Positions 1 through 11,768 of a DNA stretch of 64,000 nt are shown here, piece by piece. The translations under genes were made by a program, and so were the position numbers. The DNA comes from Sophora flavescens (lineage: Eukaryota > Streptophyta > Magnoliopsida > Fabales > Fabaceae): the NCBI GenBank assembly GCA_030762895.1, contig CM061063.1, positions 73,281,836 to 73,345,835 on the forward strand. Direction: 5' to 3'. The notes beneath the pieces are model-generated. The model did no database searches and was not told the origin of the DNA. It saw nothing but the letters and a program-made list of their open reading frames with translations. Within the stretch, counting starts at the first letter, position 1. Each line of letters opens with the position of its first letter.

Positions 1-599
1 GAAGATGTGGAATCATAGTAAGGGTTTCGGGAAAATACATATATGGAGAGCGGGGAAGTGAGATTGCTGTATCCGTTGATGCTTGAGAGATCCGAACTGC
101 AGTGGTCCGTCATCCCTAAAGTCTACTCCATCACCTGCTTCCAGTTGTTCACCACCATTGCCATTGATTCCTTCGTCATAACCGTTCGCTCTGTCGCCAA
201 CTTCTTCGCCAATACCCCTGCTGGATTAGACCTCTTCATCTGCCTCATATTGATCCCTTTCATCAGGATGTCTCCTCAACTCATTTACTGCCACCGCCTC
301 CGCCTTTGCCGCTGGATGAAACATAGAAGTCAAAGTTAATAAAAGAGGAAGAAAAGAACGAAAGAAAGAATGAGAGTTGAGAGAATGAGAGCGGTTCCCT
401 TTAAATTTAAAAATCCATTTTGCATGGAAAAGATAAGTGCTACCCACAATGAATTTTATGTAACTGCTTCGTTTCTGTGAATTTTATGTAATCTTTACCG
501 CATGATGTGATTTTAGTATATTGTTAATAAGGGTATTTTTGGCATTTTAAAATGTTCCAACCAAATTTTTGAATTTTTTTGAACTTTAACATTATCTAT
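1..599. other. Non-coding or unrecognised flank upstream of the PPR pseudogene
   Basis: Open frames of 98 codons (+, 43-339) and 73 codons (-, 226-447) overlap here. Neither shows a recognisable domain, and both could be chance frames or untranslated exon sequence. From about 430 onward the DNA is AT-rich and without signal. I see nothing that supports a gene. Confidence 0.3.
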
Positions 600-2167
600 T
601 AGTATAGATTCTAATGTTTATGGATTTCAAAATATTGATGATGCTGTCAGGTCTTCATATATGATCATTATCAATAAGCGCCATCCACCTTCTGTAATTG
701 AAATCAACAAGATTTTAGGGCATATTGTGAGGATGAAACACTATGCCACTGCTATTTCACTTTTTCCACTATTGGAGTTTAGGGGAATCACTCCTTCCTT
801 GGTTGCTTTGAACATCCTGATCAATTGTTACTGCCACTCTGGTCATATGGATTTTACCTTTTCACTACTGGCAAAGATTATCAAGATGGGTTATGAATTG
901 AATGCGATAACTTTGACAACACTGATAAAAGGGCTATGTATTAACGACAAGGTTAGGGAAGCATTGGAATTTCATGATATTGTAAGAGCAAAAGGATTTT
1001 GTTTCGATCAAGTTTGTTATTGTTATGGGACCTTGATCAATGCACTATGTAAAAAAGGGCAAACAAAAGGTGCAATTGAATTGCTTCAAAAACTGGGCAA
1101 ACAAGGGGTTAGGCCTAATGTGGTCATGTACAATGCAATCATTGATGGGTTATGTAAAGATGGCATTGTAATTGAAGCAGCTAATTTGTTTTCTAAGATG
1201 ATTGCTCAGGGGATTTCTCCCAATGTTGTTAGTTACAATTCTCTAATTCATGGTTTTTGCTATTTGAGTCAATTAGAAGAAGCGGCTCGATTGCTAAATG
1301 AAATGGTTCAAAACAACATCAACCCAAACTTATATACCTTTAGCATATTGATCAATGCATTTTGCAAAGAAGGAAAGCTCCCAGGAGCTAAGACCTATTT
1401 GATATGATGTTGGAAAGAGGTCCAAATCCCGATGTTGTCACTTACTGTACTTTAATGGATGGATACTTTTTAGTCAATAACATGATGAGGCAACAAAGTT
1501 ATTTGATAATATGATCAAGACAGGGTTGACACCTAATGTTAGGAGTTATAACATCATGATTAAAGGATATTGCAAGAATAAAAGGGTTGATGAAGCAGTA
1601 AATCTCTTTAAAGGAATGCATCACAAAAATTTAGTTCCTAATACTGTAACATACAATTCTCTTATTGATGGCTTGTGCAAATCAGGGAGAATCTCAAATG
1701 TGCAGGACCTTTATGAGATGCATGCTAGTGGTCAATCTTCTAGTGTTGTTACTTACAATATCTTGTTAGATGCTTTGTTCAAGATCTAACATCTTGATGA
1801 GGCAATTGAATTATTTCAACAAATAGTTAGCAAAGGAATTTGTCCTACTATGGTCACGTTTAACATACTTATTGATGGATGGTGCAAAGGTGGGATACTC
1901 AATACTGCGAAAAAGTGTTTTGAGCATCTTCTTATTCAAGGCTATCAATTAGAAGTCGTAGCATATAGTACTATGATCAATGGGCTTTCTAAAGAGGGCT
2001 TGTTTGATGAAACAATGGCCATGCTTTCAACAATAGATGAAAATGGTTGCATCCCCAATGCTATAACTTATGAGATATTAATTAAGGCTCTTCTTGAGAA
2101 GAATGAAAATGATAAGGCAAAGAAGGTTGTCCGTGAAATGATCGCTAGAGGACTATTGAAGCAATAA
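600..2167 (+). pseudogene. Rf-like (RFL) P-class pentatricopeptide repeat gene, broken
   Basis: Family role: P-class PPR proteins of the restorer-of-fertility-like clade bind mitochondrial transcripts and influence their processing; they are usually intronless, with 12-18 repeats of 35 residues. What is seen: about 13 degenerate 35-residue repeats with typical cores such as TYNSLIDGLCKSGRI, VVTYNILLDALFK and NPNLYTFSILINAFCKEGKL, and an RFL-like N-terminal stretch (ITPSLVALNILINCYCHSGHM). Translated similarity begins near 600 (SNVYGFQNIDDAV), before the first ATG at 661, but the mitochondrial leader present in the copy at 60,476 is missing. Breaks: the frame is lost near 1395, a short stretch runs in another frame to about 1480, then reading is continuous from 1511 to 2167 except for a TAA at 1787-1789. 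The final repeats and a natural stop at 2165-2167 remain. It is not expected to make a functional protein. Confidence 0.9.
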
Positions 2168-4514
2168 TACAAGGTAAGATTTTTTTTTGTGGGTAATTCG
2201 GTGCAAGACACTTTTTATTGCAACTGGAAATACATATATTTTAATGTTGTTTTTGTATGAATGATTAGAAAATATTTGTTTAATTTCCGTCACAAGAGTT
2301 GTAATATGCAATGACATCATTGTTACTGAAGTTTTAACAAAGTCTTATGTTTATTAAGGTTTTCGCTAACCCTGTGTTGTTGATAAGTTTTGATTGTTAA
2401 CATGATATGACTAAACCTATTTCTTCCTTGTGTACTAAAAGAAAAAGAGCCTATTTTAGGATTATTTTCTTGAAATGGTCTTTTTACTTCTAAGTCATTC
2501 TCATTGCAGATCATTACTCATGATTTCCTGTTTCGGGTATCTGGATAGTAGCCGTTTGCTAGAATAGTGAGTTTCTAGTTATTCTGATCTATATTAATAT
2601 CCCTTTTATCATATAGAAAGTGTAGCAGAATTCGACATGATTCTTGTGTATCTTCTTATTTCTATTTATTCTGAACAAAAGCTGGCAAAAGTTTTAAAAT
2701 CATATGTCGTTGTTGCACAACAGAAATCCCGTAAATGTAAGAATTGGTTGATTTGTTCCTTTGGTGGTTGTTGCTTAATACATTGGAGCTTTTTGAATTC
2801 CAAAAGGCTAGTTTTTGTTTTTATTGATATAATCTTGGAAATCCTTTTTTCAATGATCATCAGGAAAATTTTGTAGGTTTATGTTTAAAACTAATAAATG
2901 CTATATATGAGTTGTAACAATGGAATTTAATTGAGTCAGTTTATATGGGAGATTCAATGCCATATGCAGTGTATGAAATAGTCACTTCCATATGTACAAT
3001 TCAGACAGCCATTATTTGGAAACAAATGAACCACTACTAAGGGATGTAATACATGGGATTTGGAAGCTTGAAGGAGCGAACAAATAATGAAGAACCTAAT
3101 AAATCGCTCCACTAATCACCAGAGTTTCCAAGAATCCTGTATCCATCTTTCTCCATTGTCTTCGGAGGCTCTGAACATTGCAACATAAGCAGGTTCAGAA
3201 AATTCAGCAGAAAAGAAAGCTTCAGAATGTAGAATATAAGCACGATGATCCTAAAATTATTTAAATGGAAGCTTCCGCCTTGTAGATATAGCTTTTAGAG
3301 GTTATGGAGAAAGGAAAACAGGAAGTGAGTGTATAAATTAACTGATTAAGTAACAAAACAAAACAAAATTCATGACTAAATATGAAGATAACAACAAAGA
3401 GGTTAGGTTCTTTAAACATAAATTCTGGGGCTACAACAAAGCGGACTGAAATTGGCTTAAGTGCCAAGATACGAAGAAGTCACTGCTAACGATGGTGGAT
3501 AATTCATACCTATAACTAACATGATTACCAAAAAAAAATATGATTCAGTGAGCTTAATAATTGGAAGTTAATCCAATCCTATCATATAGGAAAAATTACA
3601 GATTTAATAAATATCTGGTTTTCAAACCTACTCTAAACTGAGTTCAAAATTGTAATATATAGAACTGAAATTCCAAGCCTCCCCACATGAATTCATGTTC
3701 ATCCATCAAAATTGAGTATTTCAATCCACTTTAACAAAATTTCGTAATATTAAATTAACCAATCCATCAAGAACTGGCTAAAAATATGTGCCAGCATAGA
3801 ACATAAAAAAGGCCATGGAGTTCTTAAATTGTGGATTTTTTTTTATGAACTTAAATTGTGGAAATTAATTGCTTATAAATGAAACAAATTGTGAAAGGAA
3901 TGTTAGTATTGTGGAGGATGCTATAGAAATAAAGCTTATTTTCTATCAATTTTTTCTGTTTCTCCTTTATCTTATAATAACCATTTAATTTATTAACAGC
4001 AACAGTGAAGACCTAATCCATAAAATCTACATGAAGAGGAAAACCACACAGAGTAGCCAGACACAACAAAGAACATATCAAAGGCATATGATTCAAATAA
4101 AAAGGAAAATATGGATCACATGTCATGAATCAGTGGATGAAGATGAACATCATCTCAAAATAATGGGAAAATGCAATACATGGTCCTTGCCACATATGTG
4201 CTCATTCCCTTTACAAGTAATATAATAGATGAATCAGCTTCATTACTTACAATACCTTCACAGAAATAACATATATACTGTGGGCATCTCAGGTAGACGA
4301 CAGTGAGGTAATATGACCAGGAGTCCATTTTGTTTTATTCAAAAAAATGAGATTAAATCAACAAAATTAATATTTTTAAATTTTAACATTTGTTCGCCAA
4401 ATATATTAAGATTAACAAAACATCATCTAGCTTACAAGGCAAAATAAAACAACAACATCTAGTCATCAACAAGATATACCAAGATTGATGCTAACATGGT
4501 ACTCACTTGGATTT

Positions 4515-4554
<40 letters not shown>

Positions 4555-5082
4555 ATTATGTCGAGTAAAGATATGGATCCAAAAAGCTAAAAAAATGCCT
4601 ACTAAGTACTAACACTGAAGAGACACCGACACTAACTGCAATTTAGTTTGAAGGATATTCAGTACTAACTTTATCATTGGAACCAACGAGAGCCATGATG
4701 AGGAAGGAGTTTGAAATCATTCCAAAAATTAAAAGAAACAATATATGAGATCCTTCTCCTCAAATTGTTGCACCATTACCAAAAAAAAAAAAATCCATTT
4801 ACCGCATCGTGGTAAATTAACATTTTACACCGGTAAAGGTTGCAGATATTTAAAAAAAATTCTCATGGGTCGCTATTCCCTTGACAACTAAGTTCTGTTC
4901 TATTAACCTTTAACCAGCAGCGAGTGGTAGAATTTTTACAATACATCTTAATAATTTGGTGATTTAAACACAGAATAACAAAATATATATGTATCACAAA
5001 GGTATTAAGTTTTGCCAATTATGCAAAGCAAAACTCATTGCAGAACATACATACAAGTGCATTCCAATCTCTCAGCATTAAT
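2168..5082. other. AT-rich intergenic DNA
   Basis: Many stops in all frames, only short open frames (60-80 codons) with low-complexity composition. No domain, splice pattern or RNA gene was recognised. A microsatellite lies at 4515-4554. Confidence 0.5.
4515..4554. repeat. (TA)n(GA)n compound microsatellite
   Basis: About nine TA dinucleotides followed directly by about eleven GA dinucleotides. Read directly; length polymorphism would be expected. Confidence 0.95.
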
Positions 5083-5345
5083 TTTTAGGTTAAAGTAATA
5101 TTTTGGTCCCTATACTTGACACGAATTCTCGATTTGGTCCTTATACATGAAAAATTATTAAAATGATCAATATATGTACATACATTACCCGTTTGGTCCC
5201 TATACGAAGCAAAAAAAATAAATAAATCAGTCCTTAACGTGGTGTACGGCAGGGACCAAACAGGTGCTTTTTGTACGTATAGGGATCATTTTAATAATTT
5301 TTTATGTATAGGGACCAAATCCTGAATTCGTGTAACCTAATTTTT
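5083..5345. mobile_element. Fold-back MITE (non-autonomous DNA transposon type)
   Basis: About 260 bp that can fold on itself. The left arm holds TTAGGTT, then CACGAATTC, GATTTGGTCC and AAAATTATTAAAATGATC; the right arm holds the same blocks in reverse complement (GATCATTTTAATAATTTTTT, GGACCAAATC, GAATTCGTG, AACCTAA). Blocks of TTTGGTCCCTATAC recur inside. There is no coding capacity. Long imperfect inverted arms with an offset are typical of fold-back MITEs. No clear target duplication was found, so the superfamily is unassigned. Confidence 0.75.
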
Positions 5346-5513
5346 ATTTAGGAATTACCTTAATATGAGTTGGTGCCAATCCCGAAACCAAGCATCAAAT
5401 TATCAACAATAACAGTCTTGTGCCTTAAACCCCAGATTCAAAACATCTTCAGAGTTTTAAACTGGGTTCAATGGCTGGGGCCACACCCTTCTCAACCCAC
5501 TTGTTAAACTCCT

Positions 5514-6242
5514 TGTGGAGAATGCCTCAAAATCAGCATATTGGGAGATGCAGAATCTGCTGGCAGAGACACCATAATCGATTATGGTGATGACCATAAT
5601 CGATTATGGTGGGAGGATCTGTTGTTCGCGAGAAAACGGTTACGCCAACAGAATGGACATAATCGATTATGGTAATCGATTATGGCTAACATACTCGATC
5701 CAACATCTATAAATATGCAGTCATATCATTCAGAATGTAGAAGTTGTAGAATACACAAGTTTGAGTTGTGGGATTTCCTGAGTGATATTGTAAGGAGATT
5801 TAGAGAGGATTTGTGAGCAAGAGAGTCTTGTGGGTGCAATTTGTATCTTGAGGGAAATCAAGAGAGATTGTGAAAGATTGGGGAAGGTGCATAGGAATAG
5901 GAAGATCAACCTTGGGTGTAGTTCTTGAAGAGAATGGTGAGAAACATGGGTGTACAAGAATAGGCAAGGGTTGAGGGGATTTTCTATTGTAAAGCCTTGT
6001 AATATCTTTGTTGATCATAGTGAAGATTTGTCGCTCTCTCCCGTGGTCGTAGGCCCCACCGACTGAACCACGTCAAATCTGGTGTTCATCTCCTTTATCG
6101 CTTTTCTTTGTGTTTATTTTGATTCTTGCATTGCTATTGTGTTCTAGTTCATTTAGTGTTTTGCTTTGTTCTTGGATTGTTTCGGCTTTGTTTCTTTATT
6201 GTTTTTTCAGATCTTGTTTCGTGACCACATCAAAACCCAACA
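5514..6242 (+). repeat. 5' LTR of the small LTR element
   Basis: 729 bp. It contains repeated copies of the palindrome ATAATCGATTAT (from 5576, 5596, 5660 and nearby), followed by CTATAAATATG near 5707, a plausible TATA box. It ends AAAACCCAACA. Compared with the 3' LTR it has one additional palindrome copy and extra sequence around 6075-6165. Confidence 0.88.
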
Positions 6243-6244
6243 AG

Positions 6245-6263
6245 TGGCGCCGTCTCGTGGGGA
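6245..6263 (+). other. Primer binding site (tRNA 3'-end complement)
   Basis: TGGCGCCGTCTCGTGGGGA starts two bases after the LTR. It resembles the TGGCGCCGTCTGTGGGGA site of the Tat-type element at 54,999 with one extra C. I do not assign the tRNA. Confidence 0.75.
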
Positions 6264-6629
6264 TTCATGAAGCATGATCAAGACTACGAAAACAGAGGTG
6301 GTGTAATCGATTACATAATCGACATGCGGCGAAGCAAGAACCAGAGGAGGAATAATCGATTAGAGAATCGATTATTGTATGAACAAGAACTGAGAAAGCA
6401 AGAATAGCGAAGGGACAATCGATTAGGTAATCGATTATTGTACGAACGAGAAAACGATCAAGAAGAAGTCGAAGGCTTCGGGTGTTGAAGGAAGAATTTG
6501 AAAAAGATATAAAGAAATTGCACAGTGAATCATTTACATCATTTATCTTGGCAGCCTAGCGGTTTGGTGTTGGTGGTAACGTGTTCGATTTGTTGGGTTC
6601 AAGTGTTGGCTCCTTCATCTTGGTGGTTT

Positions 6630-6755
6630 TATTTTTTAAATAAAACTGGTTAAAGGATTGAAAATCCAAGAAGTTGCAGCAGCAGGGATTGAACCAGAGA
6701 TGCAAGGGACGCGCAACCTTAGTGTAGAGGCGGTGACCACAAGGCTACGTTTCTG
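6630..6755 (-). mobile_element. Possible tRNA-derived SINE inserted in the LTR element
   Basis: On the minus strand TAGCCTTGTGG (6747-6737) fits an RNA polymerase III A box, and GGTTCAATCCC (6695-6685) fits a B box, 41 bases apart. The sequence continues to an A-rich stretch (TTTAAAAAATAAAAC, about 6645-6630), as expected for a SINE 3' tail. No target duplication was confirmed. It could instead be a chance tRNA-like segment of the retroelement's internal region. Confidence 0.45.
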
Positions 6756-7355
6756 TTTGTACAATTGGTTATCTTTGGAAAGTTCTTAAACAAGCTGAAT
6801 TTCTAGAAGTTTTCGGGATTAAATTTCATTCTTCTCTATTTCTTTGTTTTTGTTCTTGGCCGGTTTGTTGTGTATATGTTTCTTGTTTGTAACAGGAACA
6901 AGAAAGCCATTTTTGGAAAGCATGAGCATGCCATGGAAGAAGAAGGGAAGAAAAAAGATTGGAGGAGAAGGAATGGATGAGATCGGGGAACCAGAGTGTG
7001 TGGAGGTCATATCTTGGAGGCATGGTGTTAGATCCATGGATGTCCAAGAAGAGATGGCACACAAGGTGGAGCTAGGACCTGCGGGTGGAAGCTTGGTTGA
7101 GGTTACGTGGTGGTTTCTGTTTTTCCTGGAAGAAAATGGAGTGATGATTGATGCATGTGAGAAGGTGGAGGTTTTGGTGAAAAGGGGTGCTTCAGGTGGA
7201 GGTAGACCTTCTAGGTCATTACCTCGGGACAAGTTCAAGCCGGGCTTGGACATGGGTTGGATTCTCTGAAGCATGATCATAAGTGGGAGAGCGGCACTAG
7301 GGAAAGCACTATGATAGAAGATCGATCTCTGATTTAGAGGCAAGGTGGAGAATTC

Positions 7356-7965
7356 TGCAGAATGCCTCAAAATCAGTATATTGGGAGATGCAGAATCTGC
7401 TGGCAGAGACACCATAATCGATTATGGTGGGAGGATCTATTGTTCGCGAGAAAACGGTTACGCCAACAGAATGGGAATAATCGATTATGGTAATCGATTA
7501 TGGCTCGATCCAACATCTATAAATATGCAGTCATATCATTTAGAATGTAGAAGTTGTAGAATACACAAGTTTGAGTTGTGGGACTTCCTGAGTGATATTG
7601 TATGGAGATTTAGAGAGGATTTGTGAGCAAGAGAGTCTTGTGGGTGCAATTTGTATCTTGAGGGAAATCAAGAGAGATTGTGAGAGATTGGGGAAGGTCC
7701 ATAGGAATAGGAAGATCAACCTTGGGTGTAGTTCTTGAAGAGTATGGTGAGAAACATGGGTGTACAAGAATAAGCAAGAGTTGAGGGGATTTTCTATTGT
7801 AAAGCCTTGTAATTTCTTTGTTGATCATAGTGAAGATTTGCCGTTCTCTCCTATGGACGTAGGCCCCACCGGCTAAACCACGTTATCTCTTTGTTCTTGG
7901 ATTGTTTCTGACTTTGTTTCTTTATTGTTTTCAGTACTGTTTCGTGACCACATCAAAACCCAACA
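7356..7965 (+). repeat. 3' LTR of the small LTR element
   Basis: 610 bp, starting TGCAGAATGCC (5' copy TGTGGAGAATGCC) and ending AAAACCCAACA directly before the CTCCT duplication. A purine-rich GGCAAGGTGGAGAA lies just upstream and may act as polypurine tract. Confidence 0.88.
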
Positions 7966-7970
7966 CTCCT

Positions 7971-8630
7971 CATGGTCAAAAAGCTCCAACCTACAAGCAC
8001 ATACACAGGGCTTACATCAAATGCAAAGTTAAAAATTAATCTGAACAACAAATTTTATGGAGTGATACACTTTTATGGTGTGAAAAACAGGTGAGAAAGT
8101 GATACACTTACTTTTTGGAGTGAAACCAGTGAGGTTTTCCTTTTAGTGTGAGATCTTGAAACTCTGAGAGGTTTTGTGAGAAACCTACTTGTTTTTGGTT
8201 CAGTTCTCCTTGCACCTTGTATCTTGGTGGTTCTTAGGTTCTATATGTGGTTACTAATCTTTTAGTTATCTTGGTTATAATTCTAACTGTGTCCGGCAAT
8301 GTTCATCAGTGTTCATATTTTCTGTTCAGTAGCCTATGCAGTAATGCTTGTGGTTTTGTTTTCAACCTTCGGCTCATGCTGGGATCTGGAGACTGTCCCT
8401 TGGAGTGTCTCTATTAATGCCTTAGTTTTATCTTGCTTCTTAAAATGTTGTGACAAGTATATTTATATAGCTCAGTTTATGTGTGGAGGTGCTTTCGAGA
8501 TTGAACGATTTGTTTGGTCTCATTTTGACTACCCAAAAGAATATGTTGTTTTTAACAAATTATGAGAACCCTTCATTGCTATTGGTTATCTACGGAAATG
8601 TTGCCTTAATTTTCCCTTCTCGGTTATATT
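7971..8630. other. Unannotated spacer
   Basis: One 88-codon frame (8299-8565) without a recognisable domain. A short motif GTGATACACTT occurs twice (about 8063 and 8100). Nothing else was seen. Confidence 0.4.
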
Positions 8631-10013
8631 TGCTGATGTAAGGTGACATTGATCTATCGGGGAGGAAAGCCTATCTGTAGCAATGAGTTTCATGTGCTTA
8701 TGTTCTATTGTTAATACCCTTCTCTTGGATGCGGAATCTTTGGTTGTTTTTGTGATGTTATGCACTGGTCCTGCTTCTTTGACATTTGATCAGGACATTA
8801 TCTGGGAGCACAATCCGGATCCCCTCCTGCTATTGTACGGTGCAGTAATGGGTTTTTTTCAATTACCGCATGCGGTGATAAGCTTGGGAAAAATTAAAAC
8901 CATACTGCAGAGCCGTTGGATTATTCTCTCCCATACATCAGAACCGTTGATTTTGGCTGGAGGGGTGCTGCAGGGACATTTGCTGCAGGGGATCCGGATT
9001 GAGCTTTTGATGGTGTTGGTGTCAGGCACTTAGCTGGTGCTGGTACATAGCTACCTTTCCTTATTCATGGATACGGCTTAACTATTTTGCTGATGTAAGG
9101 TGACATTGATCTATCGGGGAGGAAAGCCTATCTGTAGCAATGAGTTTCATGTGTTTATGTTCTATTGTTAATACCCTTCTCTTGGATACGGAATCTTTGG
9201 TTGTTTTTGTGATGTTATGCACTGGTCCTGCTTCTGCTTCTTTGACATTTGATCAGGACATTATCTGGGAGCACAATCCGGATCCCCTCCTGCTGTTGCA
9301 CGGTGCAGTAATGGGGTTTTTTCAATTACCGCATGCGGTGATAAGCTTGGGAAAAATTAAAACCATACTGCAGAGCCGTTGGATTATTCTCTCCCATACA
9401 TCAGAACCGTTGATTTTAGCTGGAGGGGTGCTGCAGGGACATTTGCTGCAGGGGATCCGGATTGAGCTTTTGATGGTGTTGGTGTTAGGCACTTAGCTGG
9501 TGCTGATACATAGCTACCTTTCCTTATTCATGGATACGGCTTAACTATTTTGCTGATGTAAGGTGACATTGATCTATCGGGGAGGAAAGCCTATCTGTAG
9601 CAATGAGTTTCATGTGTTTATGTTCTATTGTTAATACCCTTCTCTTGGATACGGAATCTTTGGTTGTTTTTGTGATGTTATGCACTGGTCCTGCTTCTGC
9701 TTCTTTGACATTTGATCAGGACATTATCTGGGAGCACAATCCGGATCCCCTCCTGCTGTTGCACGGTGCAGTAATGGGTTTTTTTCAATTACTGCATGCG
9801 GTGATAAGCTTGGGAAAAATTAAAACCATACTGCAGAGCCGTTGGATTATTCTCTCCCATACATCAGAACCGTTGATTTTGGCTGGAGGGGTGCTGCAGG
9901 GACATTTGCTGCAGGGGATCCGGATTGAGCTTTTGATGGTGTTGGTGTCAGGCAGTTAGCTGGTACTGGTACATAGCTACCTTTCCTTATTCATGGATAC
10001 GGCTTAACTATTT
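8631..10013 (+). repeat. Three tandem copies of a ~460-bp unit
   Basis: Copies start at TGCTGATGTAAGGTGACATT: 8631-9087 (457 bp), 9088-9550 (463 bp) and 9551-10013 (463 bp). They differ at only a few positions; copy 1 lacks a 6-bp GCTTCT duplication. Each has a 116-118-codon open frame (8683, 9140, 9603) with no known domain, which stays open because the copies are nearly identical. Each unit also carries the inverted-repeat segment described separately. The high identity points to recent unequal exchange. Confidence 0.93.
8811..9001. mobile_element. MITE-like inverted-repeat segment (also at about 9274 and 9737)
   Basis: Begins CAATCCGGATCCCCT and ends with AGGGGATCCGGATTG, an inverted pair of at least 15 bp, about 190 bp long, non-coding. 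Flanks are GGGAGCA and AGCTTTT; a clear target duplication is not visible. It occurs once in each of the three tandem units, so it was present before the triplication. Confidence 0.6.
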
Positions 10014-10649
10014 TGTAGTGGGTTGGGCTATGCTATCTGGAACAGGGAATGATACTTATTGCACTTGGGAGTATTATTTGATCTTGTTTCTATTAGTGGT
10101 TATTTGTTTTACTTTAGTAGTTAACCTTCGTACCCTTGATTCTAGTCCTCTTTTCACTAGGAGTAGTATCAATTTTAATTACCTAGGTTTGGCTTTTTTT
10201 TTTTACTTGTATATGGATTGGAATATCCCTAATATTGTATATCAATATACTTTTTGCTTATAAAAAAAAATTTATTGAATTCCTATTGATTCAAAAAGTT
10301 AAAATCAAAATGGTGAATATGATTATTTTAATAGCATTTGGTTCACATATGAATAGTAAAAATTAGAACATAAAATTATACAATTTTTCAAAGTAATTAT
10401 ATGATCTCTAACTAACTAATAATTTTGATGAATCATATATAATTTGATAATTCAGATTTACTTCTCTCGTCCTATTATAAAAATACACTTCTCATTGCAT
10501 ACGCCCCTTGTGTAAATCGTGCTCTATACCATTCACAATATACCACCTCAGCAATGTGGATTATCAATCTCTCAGCACAATCCTGCTTTTAACTTTAATA
10601 AGGAGAATTCTATGGTACCCATCGGTACAGCACCCTTTCAATAAAAAAT
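10014..10649. other. AT-rich spacer before the viral integrant
   Basis: An 81-codon frame at 10,018-10,263 has no recognisable domain. The remainder is AT-rich. The left border of the viral sequence is gradual and set only approximately at about 10,650. Confidence 0.4.
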
Positions 10650-11160
10650 TAATAAAATAATAAAAACATTAAAATAATGGATTAAACAGATGAAATAGTA
10701 ATAAAATTCGAAGGAATGGAAAAATAATAGAAGAGACTAATAAAAGTATTATCCAACTAATAGAAAATATCAATAAAATTGTAAATTATACTTATAATAG
10801 AATATAAAAAGGATAAAGTGAAATAAATAATATAAGAGATATACTAAATAATATAAGCAAATGTAAGGAAATAGATGAAAATAAAGACATTGAAAAAATC
10901 AAAGAAGTTCTTGAAAATTAGAAAAACTTTTAGAAGATGAAGAAAAGAATAAATATATAACAAGAAAAGAACTAGAAGAATTACTAAAATCAAAAGATTC
11001 AGAAAAAATAATAATAAAACAAAAACTAAGTCTAGAACCATCAAAATTATCACTACCATTAACCTCATGGAGAGGATAAAAGATGAGTGTATAGAAACAT
11101 TAAAGATATCAAATGATCTAGAAGAAATTTAATGACTATCGGGACAATTAAAAATAAATT
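10650..11160 (+). pseudogene. EPRV fragment: N-terminal part of coat protein ORF
   Basis: AT-rich sequence coding, with stops and frameshifts, a Lys/Glu-rich protein (for example KYITRKELEELLKSKDSEK, about 10,952-11,008), as in the acidic, coiled N-terminal region of caulimovirid coat proteins. It runs into the TSD AAATT (11,156-11,160) of an inserted retroelement, and the same reading frame can be followed on the far side at 14,685. Assignment rests mainly on position, composition and continuity with the more recognisable coat protein segment. The extreme left border is uncertain. Confidence 0.6.
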
Positions 11161-11768
11161 TGTTCCTGCCGAGATCCGACTTGCCGGAATCTCGCCGTAG
11201 AACGTCATACCAAGAGTGGACAATGGTGGTTGTTTTAGACTTTGGCTTGACAGAATCTGATATTCCGGTCCTACGTATCCCAATGGGAATCAAAGCCAGA
11301 CGTAGTTCTAGGTTCAACCCTTGGTGGTACGGTGATCTCGATCCCCTAACCTTGTATCCGATGGATACCAGCGAGCAAGGACTTTCTGATAGTCTCTTGA
11401 TCGGGCTAGTACCTCTAATATGCTTAAGGGAGAGTTACCGGGATTCAGTGAAAAGTGAGTCTCTATCATAGGTACTCCTCCTTTTATAATAGGATTCCCA
11501 CATCTTTAAGAGATCTGATTTATCTCTTAAATGTCTTTTAGAGATCTGTTTTATCTCTTAAATCTCTTTTGAGATGTGATTCCTTAATTTAAGGGATATT
11601 ATCTCTTTTAGCCAGATAAGGTTATTTCAGATAATATCATGATTTTAATTAAGGATAATATCAATATCCTACCCCTTAATTAGGTGATCTTTAACTTATT
11701 ATCTTTAACTTCCGGACCGGGCCGGGTATTCGAGCTCGGTGGCCGGGTTTCACTCTTCGGCCAGTACA
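11161..11768 (-). repeat. 3' LTR (minus orientation) of the Tat-like element
   Basis: 608 bp, complete at both ends. It shares about 525 bp with 14,173-14,684, differing by a 14-bp indel near 11,690 and scattered substitutions. Confidence 0.85.

Larger units (their letters stand above)
5514..7965 (+). mobile_element. Small non-autonomous LTR retrotransposon, complete with TSD
   Basis: Two similar direct repeats (5514-6242 and 7356-7965) flank 1.1 kb of internal DNA. The element begins with TG, ends with CA (AACCCAACA), and is bracketed by the exact 5-bp duplication CTCCT (5509-5513 and 7966-7970). A primer binding site follows the left LTR after two bases. The internal region has no gag, protease, RT or integrase; its longest frame (6844-7269, 141 codons) has no recognisable domain. 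It is larger than a classical TRIM but organised the same way and must rely on enzymes of another element. The LTRs differ by short indels, including about 85 bp missing from the right LTR, and few substitutions. Confidence 0.88.

Noticed and set aside
43..447. Possible gene at the left edge on either strand
   Set aside because: Neither frame shows a domain, splice pattern or composition that favours coding.
8683..9959. Three 116-118-codon frames suggesting a tandem gene family
   Set aside because: The frame crosses the MITE-like inverted repeat, has no domain, and is open only because copies are young.
10018..10263. 81-codon hydrophobic frame as a membrane protein
   Set aside because: T-rich sequence gives hydrophobic codons by chance; no supporting signal.
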